Shown one piece after another: positions 31,801 through 41,000 of a DNA stretch of 44,788 bases; position 1 is the stretch's first letter; the number at the start of each line of letters is the position of its first letter. The notes beneath the pieces are model-generated. The model was not told the DNA's origin, ran no database searches, and saw nothing but the letters and a program-made list of their open reading frames with translations. Position numbers and translations under genes: made by a program. The stretch is from the IMG/VR virus record IMGVR_UViG_3300009605_006683, positions 1 to 44,788 of that record. One strand, written 5' to 3'. Origin of the DNA: a virus.

Positions 31801-34312
31801 CGGCTACTATATAGAAAAAGAAGTCACATGGGATGCCTCCACTAGCCCTCCTCAAAATGCTGATCAGTGGGGTGCTTTTGGCTTAGGTTCACCTTATGAG
31901 TCGGAAGAAAATCCTATGATTAGATTGAGCGTACCTTTTCATGGCGACGGCGGAGATACCACGATTGAGGTATTTTCAGCTGCCACGTTAGATATTACAA
32001 TAAATGGTAAAAACTTCACGCCTGATGCAAGAGTCTTTTTTATAGGCAGAAATTTTGGTCGAATGTATGAATTTGAGATTAAATGGGAAACGCACAAAGA
32101 TTCAACCAAACTCCACGCGTCAATGGATATTTCGTCATATGGGGCATATGGGGCCCACTCCAATAGAGAAGCGGCATATCTGTCTGCCGACGCTTTAAAA
32201 AACGAAGATCCGAAGTGGGGCCAAAAGGATGGACCAAAGCATGGCGAGACTGTAAGAGTTCGTTATGGCCATGGCCACATCGATGAGATGGGGAAAACTT
32301 TCGACACCCAACATTCTGATTCAAAATATTATGTTGTTGATGATATATATATGTTGGCTGTGCAAACCCCTACAACTGGAAGAATGGCGTTTGCTCCAAT
32401 ATATTTTCACACATTCACACCCTACGCCCGATCTTGGAACAACGCGGCTAATAACAACTTAGACCATTATGAAGATGATATCCCCTTCGATACGGCTAAT
32501 AACAACCGCGACTATGGCGGCTCCGCCCTCAATTGGGACGGCGGCGGAGACCGCGACGGCGATAAGTTTCTAGGAGACACTGCAACAGGTGTTGTAAACT
32601 TAGATTTGGCGCCTCAATGGAGAGACAAAAATATGAAATGGCCGAATCCGGAAGAGCACCCGCAATCAGGCGTCACTGTTCTTCCTCGTTTAGGCCCCAG
32701 GCCATGGGAAAATCTCTCTGCTATGAATTTTCAAGCATTTCCTTTGACAGTTTATGGCGAAGACCACGAAAGATGGGATATAGTCGACGTTGCTGATGTA
32801 ATTGGCATAAAGCGTGACGCAGCGCAGGGAGGAAGTGCCTTAAATATGAGACAGTCTATATTATGTAAACCTAGATTGGTTAATAAAAAGTATGCTTTAA
32901 AGCTCAAAGATCATGGAGGCTTCATATTAGAAAAATATGTGAAAATTAAATTTAAGTCTGAAAGTACTTTGAGAGCCTCTGGTATAGACGAAGAAATTAT
33001 AAAGAGGATTTATGGTGCTTCTACAGGCGATATCGCAACAACATCAGCGCCGCTTGCCGTTGTAGCGATATCACCCGCAGACGCCGCATCTGCTGCAGCC
33101 AACGAGGATGGCTCTTGGAAGTGGGCCGCGGACGACATCTTTAATAAAAAGATATACGCTGATGAATTTCTGATATCTGAATTTACTGATAAACCTGGTC
33201 TTGTTGTCCCCGCACAAAATGCACAAATTCTTTCTTATGATGCTTTTATAAGACTGCAGCAACACTTGCTTGGCATCCCTATAGATTCTGACCCAACTTC
33301 AACTGAGGCAATGAGTTCTATAATAGCAGCAACGCAAACCGATGTAAACCAGGTATTAGTTCAAGGCTCTTTTGGGCAGATTCTATCAGATTTTAGCTAT
33401 GGCTTGAGGGTTTCTTATGTGTTGCCTTTGCGTGGCGTCCAAAATCAAACAGAAGATTCTGATGCACTCATTGGCTCCGGAAAATTTGCTGCTGTTCTTA
33501 AAAACATGTTTTCTCCTACTATAGAGGGCGTCGACGGCTCATGGGATTTTGATCCTCCGGGCACCGACCAACTTCACCTTACAAAGGTCAAAGCTCTTTA
33601 TAAGGCATTACATATGATAGAATATGAAGGCACAGGGTTGGTCACCGGCGCCGGAGCCTCTGATATTTATAGCATGCCACCGGGAGATTTTGCTGGAGGC
33701 GATCTTGAATTGGTCCTTCCTGAACCAGGTTTCGGAGAAGGCCAAACGACAGTGGAGAATCTTCCCCTTCATTCCTCGAAACTGGATAAGGGTTTCATCA
33801 AAGACTGGGTGACCGCCGGCACAGGCGGTACGGCGGAGGAATTCTTTGCTGGAGCTTTAGCTGCAGGTTCCACGGGTGGCACGGCAAGAGCAGGAACAGT
33901 TTTGAAAGTATATCGCGATGTATATGTTCTTCCTTTAATTGAAGCAGAACTGAGAAAAGGACAAGATGGATTCCCGCCTGTAGTTAACACATTTCAAGAT
34001 CTGCGCCGCGGCTACCCCTCTGAAGAGGAATCAGAGTGGGTACAGGATGGAAAGACGGTTTTTAATGCATTATATTTGCAATTGAGAAGAAATCCAGCAT
34101 TTAAATTGTTATTTGAATATATATTTCCCACAAAAAGAATGTTAGGCTTCAATACTATATACACCATGGAGTCTTTTAAAGATATGTTCCCAGACGTCGA
34201 CGTTCTTGAAAAAGGGTGGGAATCTTCGACTGCGATGGCAAAAGGAATAGCAAAAAAAGTAATAGAAAATCCTACCGGGAACACTACTAAAAAAGAACAA
34301 CCCTCCGGATAA
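25853..34312 (+). CDS. Giant virion protein with split LysM domain and HxH motifs
   Basis: I choose ATG 25853 (AAGGA upstream) over a TTG one codon earlier; the product has 2819 residues. A LysM domain opens at YKVQQGDTLWKI (349-360) and closes at PGDILTIP (467-474). LysM is normally about 45 residues, so about 80 extra residues are inserted. Around 1680-1723 are three His clusters (HAHD, HPHHTHP, NHTHL) that could bind metal, as HxH motifs do in T4 fibre tips. Many regions are helical; no tape-measure coiled coil is seen. Position between the hub and gp25-like genes suggests a baseplate or cell-wall-contact protein. Several stretches are much richer in GC than the rest, suggesting module acquisition. 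The overall family is not recognised. Confidence 0.8.
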   Translation: MAGDWKNKIPNEPYVDSNGRFSVVLMHEWPLETKSTMEQYNEMKTWSFLLSVAKEGFQRLMQKYGREYYQNTWANVTAASLKINVAIKYASVFDPAKAFGSLARARFAHIGISAGDYVLAKRGWDLEGPYFPPRPGVGYGLYKLSIHPRNFEKFGPMTYENRTTAIMSKGEEYYKEIEFDSYEDLETQLAEVSAVLTEYESAHIDMQTQAADKDNSPQIFKGPEVGDPPWPNPDIPRTDHYGLLNLVDEAARLNTLSGKIKDFLNLNKVHLSRDKIIIGLYPTEPKYNPAMSINDADDSPISTAQTTPEEKVAAVSPSEFGTVTEPPLTSSGTKYVDAHGHATYFTNRYKVQQGDTLWKITKFYLGTGGVRARELIDANWYRGPDLPAGEFGPKLYEQRGWTSTQKLSKLEQAFDRAKRLNLSYEQPPASSGFDEPNYDPTELDQYISDNQELWDQLEKARKPQVEPGDILTIPRFWMTEILKKKNKASELLGMKPTWDSVAWEDMTKGMDEYDKSSVLIYEIQSTQAKEPLTPDGPPISTTTAVDPTWDTYHMHAGNSDLGQGKIAYFKLPSPTYSKAAKQYKTAKANLKSAPPTNKTLLETRFANAKLHLKDIAVQEKPFKWSGFLDLVYSKPAQIPRTLHFLTNLDIVVNEPGVKGALLRFCSPNQKPPKKAKKISVFVKKYIYDPPKATAHIPTGEESARSLYDARARDHHTPRTEKEANAWNTIVKSPLMKTAVARRNQKFSDQAGDAVFTSLPRSIDKINTLSDVHRYVLSRMDLPTLAEEVLKCLGLSLSLNDVIEAMCDGFLRKIGADPDKIDQFYDLLMSGEFNLSVESMDNLELIDTARMAADIQKFVAEGVAAGVDDPFYAAVIRQNIDNASGKMLICELIMSSIFALADMLANLESGPEHKDAVPPVGRCKVPPKLFMPKMPFGIPFGDIWYPIRKKLEQMLYSLLEDLIMWPIKELLESLADACAEEHPEFGAPPPPALPGKEEDLNRAFAGLGVESPRDFLAHLLSTLTQRELCELINGTAAPIILLHVRKFMRANYVEFYNLFSTDDKIFSFFKGLQGILDLSACVISPLAAPTAPGLSLDNLCKDGVTPRQDALKRSLLAKGLSLEQVEEQLEIDKQIKKDLISLAVDSMFPSPLEDKANIGATANTMIHESQNIRQNNDRAVNSAFDPLKVTYNVESARFIPDIKAKIATLESPAGGNYDYSTLPLVTQMNSSIDLMANNMDDFRGMSGLEQSFQHMFQIWIKSLAFTAGTAELKDAQGKVTQAGTKGLIDVSNQAASQKRLLYDMKSQHASTTNSDEGYYFALQQRNPNDGTYWYHFSTTSIGRTADQISTFAKNELKKYKNRTLHKILPQQVDVWLAFLTRKLEVMYSTTVSGASPKPFRSEGWYGIKSLETNVSTSPHANTSFPQRMVAQKIYNLAFESLYARVLNIIMTSPALDFSVGGENVLFDLDINPLASLEDIHTRTHEKVDELMKKTDFVGAGPPSCLGEAIFEGMAKSIIKIELLKKLVSSVPVFAKFKFDDAFNDPIINEFTVESLRKENIYDLFIEYYNEKEKKLRLELEAEGPLSTPPKKILSEEEISEKISKQLYDSGTDKGPYTTPEEYFLGFADEVASSMKEEIKKSIVLKAQSIDEEAEAQEAGLIQIKDKLKSTGVTSEAGDPRHAHDYTMTSEGVGVLSAAADGHPHHTHPIEKWVVQPAGADNHTHLLEESISAAQPAPEVHSITTRAVPLKQMNDNNDGLELATNWRDSNYNEIEGSTKSTLMQQHFPVGTYSSATAGNGGPLVEIPDGTTIPPGTNYYPGSTAAFFELKEPRIDGHGNDHTDIGHGAKRWFSTSGYTYKVATWNNSAQQDSTVTDEAAMVEFLDVISRARSDYEANHAGKGYWGANPSIATWRQAFSDIDIVSGTGIVASPKLSAQFSPTLGVKYYILPHTGIDVLGDKTSWALNANLNNAETDKKIFSKAMVDGYYIEKEVTWDASTSPPQNADQWGAFGLGSPYESEENPMIRLSVPFHGDGGDTTIEVFSAATLDITINGKNFTPDARVFFIGRNFGRMYEFEIKWETHKDSTKLHASMDISSYGAYGAHSNREAAYLSADALKNEDPKWGQKDGPKHGETVRVRYGHGHIDEMGKTFDTQHSDSKYYVVDDIYMLAVQTPTTGRMAFAPIYFHTFTPYARSWNNAANNNLDHYEDDIPFDTANNNRDYGGSALNWDGGGDRDGDKFLGDTATGVVNLDLAPQWRDKNMKWPNPEEHPQSGVTVLPRLGPRPWENLSAMNFQAFPLTVYGEDHERWDIVDVADVIGIKRDAAQGGSALNMRQSILCKPRLVNKKYALKLKDHGGFILEKYVKIKFKSESTLRASGIDEEIIKRIYGASTGDIATTSAPLAVVAISPADAASAAANEDGSWKWAADDIFNKKIYADEFLISEFTDKPGLVVPAQNAQILSYDAFIRLQQHLLGIPIDSDPTSTEAMSSIIAATQTDVNQVLVQGSFGQILSDFSYGLRVSYVLPLRGVQNQTEDSDALIGSGKFAAVLKNMFSPTIEGVDGSWDFDPPGTDQLHLTKVKALYKALHMIEYEGTGLVTGAGASDIYSMPPGDFAGGDLELVLPEPGFGEGQTTVENLPLHSSKLDKGFIKDWVTAGTGGTAEEFFAGALAAGSTGGTARAGTVLKVYRDVYVLPLIEAELRKGQDGFPPVVNTFQDLRRGYPSEEESEWVQDGKTVFNALYLQLRRNPAFKLLFEYIFPTKRMLGFNTIYTMESFKDMFPDVDVLEKGWESSTAMAKGIAKKVIENPTGNTTKKEQPSG
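26930..27200. other. GC-rich insertion inside the LysM domain
   Basis: This stretch in the giant gene, between the two halves of LysM, is distinctly GC-rich (one line of 60 bases at 27001 has 37 G/C) and uses codons such as CGC, CTG and CCG rarely seen in flanking sequence. It encodes about 80 charged residues, Pro- and Glu-rich. Confidence 0.6.
30880..32600. other. GC-rich block coding His-rich and beta-rich modules
   Basis: Composition rises in several stretches (for example 31201-31260 with 35 of 60 G/C, 32521-32580 with 39 of 60) inside the giant gene, while flanks are AT-rich. The block begins with the HxH clusters and continues with Gly/Asp/Asn-rich segments such as GGGDRDGD. Confidence 0.5.
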
Positions 34313-34333
34313 TTATAGCGAGAATAAATACAA

Positions 34334-34720
34334 ATGTCAGGAATATCAGTAAAACTACCACTTAGTACAAGCGACGAAGACGGACACTATGCTTTAAATA
34401 AAACGTTTTTAGAAACAACAAAGCAAAATTTTAAAAATTTGTTACTTACCAATCCTGGTGAAAAAATTATGGATCCCGCCTTTGGCATTGGAGTCGCTGC
34501 TCTACTTTTTGAACAAGACGTAGAGGAGAGTAGAGAACATATGGCATCAATCATTTATAAACAAGCTGAAACTTATTTGCCATACGTTGTTATAGAAGAT
34601 CTTTTCTTTAAAGGATCGGAGGCCGGCCCAGATATCTCACCAAATTCATTATCACTAACTATTCAATACAGAGTCTCGCCTCTCAACCAATCAGATTTAT
34701 TAGATATAATTATAGAATAA
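34334..34720 (+). CDS. 25: gp25-like baseplate wedge protein
   Basis: This 128-residue protein matches the GPW/gp25 family: LNKTFLETTKQNFKNLLLTNPGEKIMDPAFGIG near residues 20-52 is the typical GE-R/K-xMxPxFG region, followed by an acidic helix and a beta ending. Length is normal (T4 gp25 has 132 residues). gp25 joins the wedge to the tail tube-sheath junction and resembles the type VI secretion protein TssE. It is directly followed by the gp6-like gene, the usual order. Confidence 0.9.
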   Translation: MSGISVKLPLSTSDEDGHYALNKTFLETTKQNFKNLLLTNPGEKIMDPAFGIGVAALLFEQDVEESREHMASIIYKQAETYLPYVVIEDLFFKGSEAGPDISPNSLSLTIQYRVSPLNQSDLLDIIIE

Positions 34721-34745
34721 AACTAATTAGGGAGAGGGCTTGACA

Positions 34746-36533
34746 ATGCCAAAAAATACGCCATCGATAAAATACACCAGTAGAAACTTTGATTCTATTA
34801 AAAATGACTTGATAGAATATGCAAAAAGATATTATCCGGACACATTTAAAGACTTTAGCGAAGCCTCTTTCGGAGCAATGATGGTGGATATGGTTGCATA
34901 TGTGGGGGACATCTTGTCTTTCTATTTGGACTATCAAGCAAACGAATGTTTTTTGGATACTGCTACCGAATATGATAATATTATAAAACTGGCGAAACAA
35001 TCTGGCTACAAATTTAAGTCAACAAATGTTTCTCAAGGGACTTTGTCCTTTTTTATTACAGTTCCTGCTGATGCAGCCGGCGCACCAGATGAAAAATACA
35101 TGCCAATATTAAAAAAGGGTTCTCAATTTACTTCAGGCGACGGCGCAACGTTTGTATTGATAGAAGACGTTGACTTTGCCGACGAAGACAATGATCTTGT
35201 TGTTGCGAATACAAACACGGTCGGCAACCCAACCGATTACGCAATTAAGACGGTTGGAAGAGTAATATCGGGACAAATTAAGATAAACACAAAGACTGTA
35301 GGAAGTTACGAAAAGTTTAAAAAAATTAAATTAGATGACAGTAAAGTATCAGAAATTGTCTCAGTTACTGATATGGAAGGACATGAATATTTTGAGGTCG
35401 AACATCTTTCGCAAAATATTATATACTTACCAATAAGAAATAAGAGTGCGGATAAAGCCAGAGTGCCTAACTTGATTAAGCCTTTTGTTGTCCCACGTCG
35501 ATTTGTAGTCGAACACGACAGAGAATCTACTTTCCTTCAATTTGGTTATGGTTCTGACTCTCAATTGAGAAACCAATCAATTGCGGATCCATCTGATATT
35601 GTATTGGATGTCCATGGCCGAACTCATATCACAGATCGTTCTTTTGATCCCACAAAGTTGATATCAAGCGATAAATTTGGAGTTGTTCCAACAAACACGA
35701 CATTGCATATAGTTTTTAGAGTTAATGATAGCAACGATGTCAATGCTGCAACTGACTCTGTAAACGCAATTACAGCAGCAAGCTTTGAGTTTTCTACTCC
35801 AGCCGAATTAAATAGTGCCTTGGTTTCTAACGTGGAAAGCAGTCTAGAGTGTACAAACGAAGAACCGATTGTTGGAGATGTCACACTTCCGTCTGCGTTT
35901 GAACTTAAACAGAAAATTAAGAGTAACTACTTCACTCAAAATAGAGCAGTGACAAGTCAAGATTATCAGGCTTTGATATATGCAATGCCGGGCAAGTTCG
36001 GAGCCATAAAAAAATGTATGGTTCTTCAAGATAAAGATTCTTTTAGAAGAAATTTGAACCTGTATGTTATTTCGGAAGATAAGAATGGTAAATTAACTTC
36101 GTCTACGCCTTCCTTGAAAGATAATATACGTACTTGGCTATCTGATTATAAGATGATAAACGACACAATTGACATTTTAGATGCTAAAATAATAAATTTG
36201 GGCATAGAATATATTGTAAAAGTAGAACAAGACGTCAACAGGTATGATGTTCTGTCTTTGTGTAATCGTATTGTAAGGGATTATCTTCGTTCAATGAAAG
36301 AAATAGGCGAACATGTTTTTATTACAGATGTGTATAAACTTGTTAATGCTGTTCGAGGCGTTATCGACACCATTGATGTACAAATTACAAATAAAACTGG
36401 ATCTGAATATTCGGATACTTATTTGGATATAGGACTGAACACGTCTTCAGATGGGACTAAACTTTTTATACCAAATGATTGCATAGCAGAATTTAAATAT
36501 CCTTCTATTGACATTAAAGGAAGTGTAAAATAA
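34746..36533 (+). CDS. 6: gp6-like (baseplate J family) wedge protein
   Basis: ATG 34746 is chosen with GGGAGAGGG seven bases upstream; the TTG at 34740 is too near that site. The 595-residue protein begins with KYTSRNFDSIKNDLIEYAKRYYP and FGAMMVDMVAYVGDILSFYLD, the characteristic N-terminal region of T4 gp6 and its phage relatives, then a beta-rich middle and a C-terminal domain with VTSQDYQALIYAMPG. gp6 forms the inner ring of wedges and switches shape during sheath contraction. It is followed directly by the next gene with no gap. Confidence 0.9.
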   Translation: MPKNTPSIKYTSRNFDSIKNDLIEYAKRYYPDTFKDFSEASFGAMMVDMVAYVGDILSFYLDYQANECFLDTATEYDNIIKLAKQSGYKFKSTNVSQGTLSFFITVPADAAGAPDEKYMPILKKGSQFTSGDGATFVLIEDVDFADEDNDLVVANTNTVGNPTDYAIKTVGRVISGQIKINTKTVGSYEKFKKIKLDDSKVSEIVSVTDMEGHEYFEVEHLSQNIIYLPIRNKSADKARVPNLIKPFVVPRRFVVEHDRESTFLQFGYGSDSQLRNQSIADPSDIVLDVHGRTHITDRSFDPTKLISSDKFGVVPTNTTLHIVFRVNDSNDVNAATDSVNAITAASFEFSTPAELNSALVSNVESSLECTNEEPIVGDVTLPSAFELKQKIKSNYFTQNRAVTSQDYQALIYAMPGKFGAIKKCMVLQDKDSFRRNLNLYVISEDKNGKLTSSTPSLKDNIRTWLSDYKMINDTIDILDAKIINLGIEYIVKVEQDVNRYDVLSLCNRIVRDYLRSMKEIGEHVFITDVYKLVNAVRGVIDTIDVQITNKTGSEYSDTYLDIGLNTSSDGTKLFIPNDCIAEFKYPSIDIKGSVK

Positions 36534-38093
36534 GTGGGAATAAAAAGATACATAGCGGATGCTGACACGACTATTACTAACGCATATAAATTAAACTTGT
36601 CAACAAGAGGTACTGGCTCGAGTATGGGCGCTTCTGATGTATTGGAAGTGTTTTCCATATATGGTCAAGCCGCTTCATCTTCAGCAGAATTATCAAGAAT
36701 TTTGATTAAATTTCCGACGTCGGACATTATTTCTGATCGCACAGCTGAGAATCTACCAGTTAGCGGAAGTGTTAAGTTCTATCTTCGTATGTTCAACTGT
36801 AGACATGCTTATACCGTTCCACGTGATTATAAGTTAGTCGTCACTCCTTTGAATGCCGCATGGGAAGAGGGTACTGGGCTTGATATGGAAAATTATCGAG
36901 ACGAGACCAAAGATACCATTGCCGGCGCGAATTGGATGAACAGAAAAGAAGCCACAGCTTGGACTATTCCCGGAGCAGTAGCAAGAAATCAACAAGATCT
37001 CTATGGTTTATCAGAAGTCGTGACCTTTCACACTGGCTCTGAAGATCTAGAAGTTGATGTAACCAGACAAGTAGAAGATTGGGTTGCGGGAAATTATACC
37101 AACAACGGATTTGTCATTGCGTTAACAAGCTCGCAAGAGGCGTGGGTCGAGAGATCTGATGACGATTCAATAGTATATCAGAACACTACTGGTTCGAAAG
37201 CGTCTAGTTATACAAAAAAATTCTTTGCCAGAACATCAGAATTCTTTTATAAACGGCCAATGATTGAGGCGCGTTGGAATTCTGCGAAAAAAGATGATAG
37301 AAATAACTTTTTTTATAGTAGTTCGCTAGCATCTCAAACCGACAATTTGAACACAGTTTATTTGTACAATTATATTAGAGGAAAACTTCAAAATATTCCT
37401 GATGTTGGTACAGGCCCAATTTATGTTATGATATTTTCTGGCAATATAGGAAATAATTTGCCTTCAACTTCTTCAATAAAATTGCCTCAAGGAGGAGGAG
37501 TTACGTCCTCAGCAACTGGATATCCAACGTATGTTACAGGCGGATACGTTTCTACTGGAATTTATTCTGCTTCTTTTGCCTTGACTGGTTCAAGGTCTTC
37601 GTTGACTGAAGTGTACGATGTATGGAGTAACACAGCAGAACGCACCCAAACTGGTTACACTCAGTACCACACAGGCACGATATCTTTGAAAGATGTAGTT
37701 TCTTCTAACACCAATCCAAGCACTGAGTATACAACAACTATAAATAATTTAAAATCGACATATTCTCGAAGTGAGACGCCAATTTTTAGATTATTTGTAC
37801 GTGAGAAAAATTGGAATCCAAATATTTACAACAAAGCATCGATAGCAGCTCAAAATATGACTGTTCAAAGTGGTTCATACAAAATAGTAAGAGTTGTAGA
37901 CAATTATGATGTAGTGGCATACGGTACTGGAAGCGATTTGTATACCCATTTGTCTTATGACGTGTCCGGAAGTTATTTTGATTTTGATATGGCCATGCTC
38001 GAGAAGGGGTATGCATATAAGATTAAATTGGCGTATTATGTTAATAATGACTGGGTAGAGCAGGCAGACGAGTTCAAATTCAGGGTTGAATAA
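36534..38093 (+). CDS. DNRLRE-like tail or baseplate protein
   Basis: The start is GTG at 36534, immediately after the gp6 stop, with AGGAAG upstream. The 519-residue protein has features of the DNRLRE (CBM96-like) domain: a beta start near residue 20, SRILIKF near 55-61, WEEGTG near 112, DVTRQVEDWVAG near 182-193, and GFVIAL. Such domains bind or scaffold carbohydrate on surface proteins and occur in tail proteins of large phages. The second half (about 250-519) consists of beta-rich Ser/Thr/Tyr-rich stretches. It lies where T4 carries gp7/gp8-like wedge genes. Confidence 0.7.
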   Translation: MGIKRYIADADTTITNAYKLNLSTRGTGSSMGASDVLEVFSIYGQAASSSAELSRILIKFPTSDIISDRTAENLPVSGSVKFYLRMFNCRHAYTVPRDYKLVVTPLNAAWEEGTGLDMENYRDETKDTIAGANWMNRKEATAWTIPGAVARNQQDLYGLSEVVTFHTGSEDLEVDVTRQVEDWVAGNYTNNGFVIALTSSQEAWVERSDDDSIVYQNTTGSKASSYTKKFFARTSEFFYKRPMIEARWNSAKKDDRNNFFYSSSLASQTDNLNTVYLYNYIRGKLQNIPDVGTGPIYVMIFSGNIGNNLPSTSSIKLPQGGGVTSSATGYPTYVTGGYVSTGIYSASFALTGSRSSLTEVYDVWSNTAERTQTGYTQYHTGTISLKDVVSSNTNPSTEYTTTINNLKSTYSRSETPIFRLFVREKNWNPNIYNKASIAAQNMTVQSGSYKIVRVVDNYDVVAYGTGSDLYTHLSYDVSGSYFDFDMAMLEKGYAYKIKLAYYVNNDWVEQADEFKFRVE

Positions 38094-38095
38094 AC

Positions 38096-41000
38096 ATGAG
38101 TACTAAAGACCTTTTTAAAGATAAAAAAGCAAAAAAAGTCTTGCCAATTTTAAGCACTGATGAAATTGGTAAACAGGCGGAGTCTAAGCGCTATATTGAA
38201 GAGCGTGTAAAAAAGAAAGATAGAGTCTTTCCAAAAATAGACTACACTAACCCGGAAGAATTTGCGAGATTTGGTTCAGCAAAAGAATATTACGGAGAAT
38301 CTATTAAAAGAATTTGGAAAACTTATCCTTATGATGGTTCTCTTTATGAAAGAGTAGCATGGGAGAACAGTTCTTCCTACTTAGATTTATATCTTTTTGA
38401 AAAAGAATATCCAAGACGAAATGGATATGCAATTTTTTCTCCTGGTTCAAGCTGGGGCACACAAGATGTTGCAGTTAACGGTATTGGAGTTCCTACATCC
38501 GCAGATATTCAATATATTTCTTTTGAAGGTGGCCCAAATAAAGATCCCGACAACAAGGATCTTAAAAAAATATTTCCCGATATCAAGAATAGATATTCCG
38601 GCTCTAAAGGCGCAAATATCTATGACAAAACAAAATATAGACAGTCTAATTTACAATATAGCGCCAGTCAAGGATCGACAATTGAATTTTGGATGAAAAA
38701 GGCAGATCTAGTTGCTGCAGCCAAAACTACAGAAGAGTGCATATTCGATCTCTGGAACAACAGTCACATGGTCACAAGAGAGTACGGAAGACTGTCGCTC
38801 AGACTTATGACTTCTGATACAACCGATACTGCAACGCCGCTTGAGTTAATATACCAATCCGGATCAGCTAGCGGTTCGTTCACCTATACATCACTTAAAA
38901 AATCTGAAATGATTGACAATAAATGGCACCACTATGCTGTTACTTTAAAAACTGAAGGAACAGGTGCCTTAAAATCGGAATTGTATTTTGATGGCTCGCA
39001 CAGAGAGAGTATCCTGAATCATGAAGTATATGGCACAGCAACCATTACAGTCACTGGTGGAGACACCACTGATTGGATACCGAGTACTGGCCAGTCAGGC
39101 AAGATTGCAATCTACGACGCGGCTAACAAACTCGTTCTCTTCATACCCTCTGCAAACTTACCTAGTAACGTCGGCACGGATGCAGCTGCAAAAGTTTCAG
39201 ATAATGTTTATACTTTTGCCGTTAACGATGATCCGGGCACGCAACTCATCGCTTCAAATCTCAAAAGGGCAATTGCTCTTGCTAGAGAAAATGGAGATCT
39301 TGACGTATTTGTAACAAATTATAATGTAAGCAATTCCGTCGTCAATTTGCAACAAGCGGCTCAAGGCGCCTCCCGAAATAAAGCGATTAAAACGTTTCAC
39401 ACACCTCCAGTAACTATATCTGGCTTCTCCGGAGGCAGCTCTGGTATGCTTAGCGAAGTTAAACCAGCTCAAAATTCAAATTCTGGCTCCATGTTGGGGA
39501 TGATTGGTGCGTATAGGACCATTTCTGGCTCGCGACCACCGGGTCACGGAAAACTTTCGGCGTCAATTGATGAGTTTAGGTACTGGAAAACAAGAAGAAA
39601 CGCAGAACAAATTGGCAGATTTTATCGTACTCAAGTTGGTGGTGGAACGAATGTAGATGATGCAAATACTGATTTAGGGGTCTATTTCAAATTTAATGAA
39701 GGGATAACAGGAAGGTCTAATATCGATGAAAGAGTCCTAGATTATTCCGGAAGAATTTCAAACGGGTATTGGAAAGGTTATTCTTCAACTTCCAGAAACA
39801 CCGGTTCAGCTATAGTTGAGTCTAGTGCTTCTGCAACAGAGTTCAAAGATCCAATCATATACCCACTTCACCCAAAGGTCAAAGCCCTGCAGGACGAAAA
39901 AGTGGGACTTGGCCAAACTCATGATTATACAAATAATGGCGCGATTTATAGGAGCTTACCAGAGTGGATAACCTCTGAAGATAGCAAAAGTGGTTCAGAG
40001 CTTCTCAAATTAACTCAAATTATGGCGAGTTATTTTGATACTTTGGCCGTACAAATGAAAGAGTTACCCTCTCTTAAAGATCCTGGATACGTCAGCAGCA
40101 GTCACGAACCGTTTCCTTTTGGCAATCGAATGCTAGAAAATTCAGGATTTTTAACTCCTGATTTATTTGCTAATGCAAACGTTATTGAAGAATTTTTAGA
40201 TCGAGACGAACAGAATACGTATGAAAATTCTTTATATAAAGTCAAAAATTTAATTTATCAGAACATTTACAATAATTTAACATATATTGCCAAGACGAAA
40301 GGAACTGAAAAATCTTTCAGAAATCTCATTCGCTGCTTTGGCGTGGATGACGAGTTGATTAATGTTAATATCTATGGAAATAACGTTGTTTACAAATTTG
40401 AAGATTCAGCAAGATACACAGATGTGAAGAAAAGGTATATAGATTTTAACAGTGCAGACAGAAATAGTGCTTGTATATTTCAGTATAAAGACCCATCAGA
40501 AATAAACTCAGTATCTTTTATAAGTGGTTCCGGAGGCTCGTACGAGGAACAACATGGCGCCGATAATTCTCCATTTATAGAAAAAGGTGCCTCTATAACA
40601 TTTGAATACGAAGCAATCCTTCCAAAAACAAAAACTATATATGAGCAATTCAGTTATATTTATTCGGATTTGTCTTCGTCCATCGGCGGAGTCCACACAG
40701 CTAAAAGAACAAATGAGCTGCCTACGACAACAATTAGCGTACCGGATATAACTACACTTCCAAATCATGATAATTCTACTGCGTTAGTGATCACAAATAC
40801 TGATGGTACCACAGTAACATTTGCAACAGATTCAGATACTGCTTTTGGTTCGTCTACAGCAACGGTCATAGGTACCAAAAACATAACGACCACCAATCAA
40901 GGCGCAGAAGCCATTTATAGGGCTTGTAGGGCTGCCATCGCTGCCGACCCACAAACTCTCAAAGCAACTATATCCAATTATACAGAATATTCAAATGATT

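Noticed and set aside
34323-34330. AATAAATA, a possible T4-type late promoter before the gp25-like gene
   Set aside because: It ends only three bases from the ATG, so a transcript starting about 10 bases downstream would miss the start codon.
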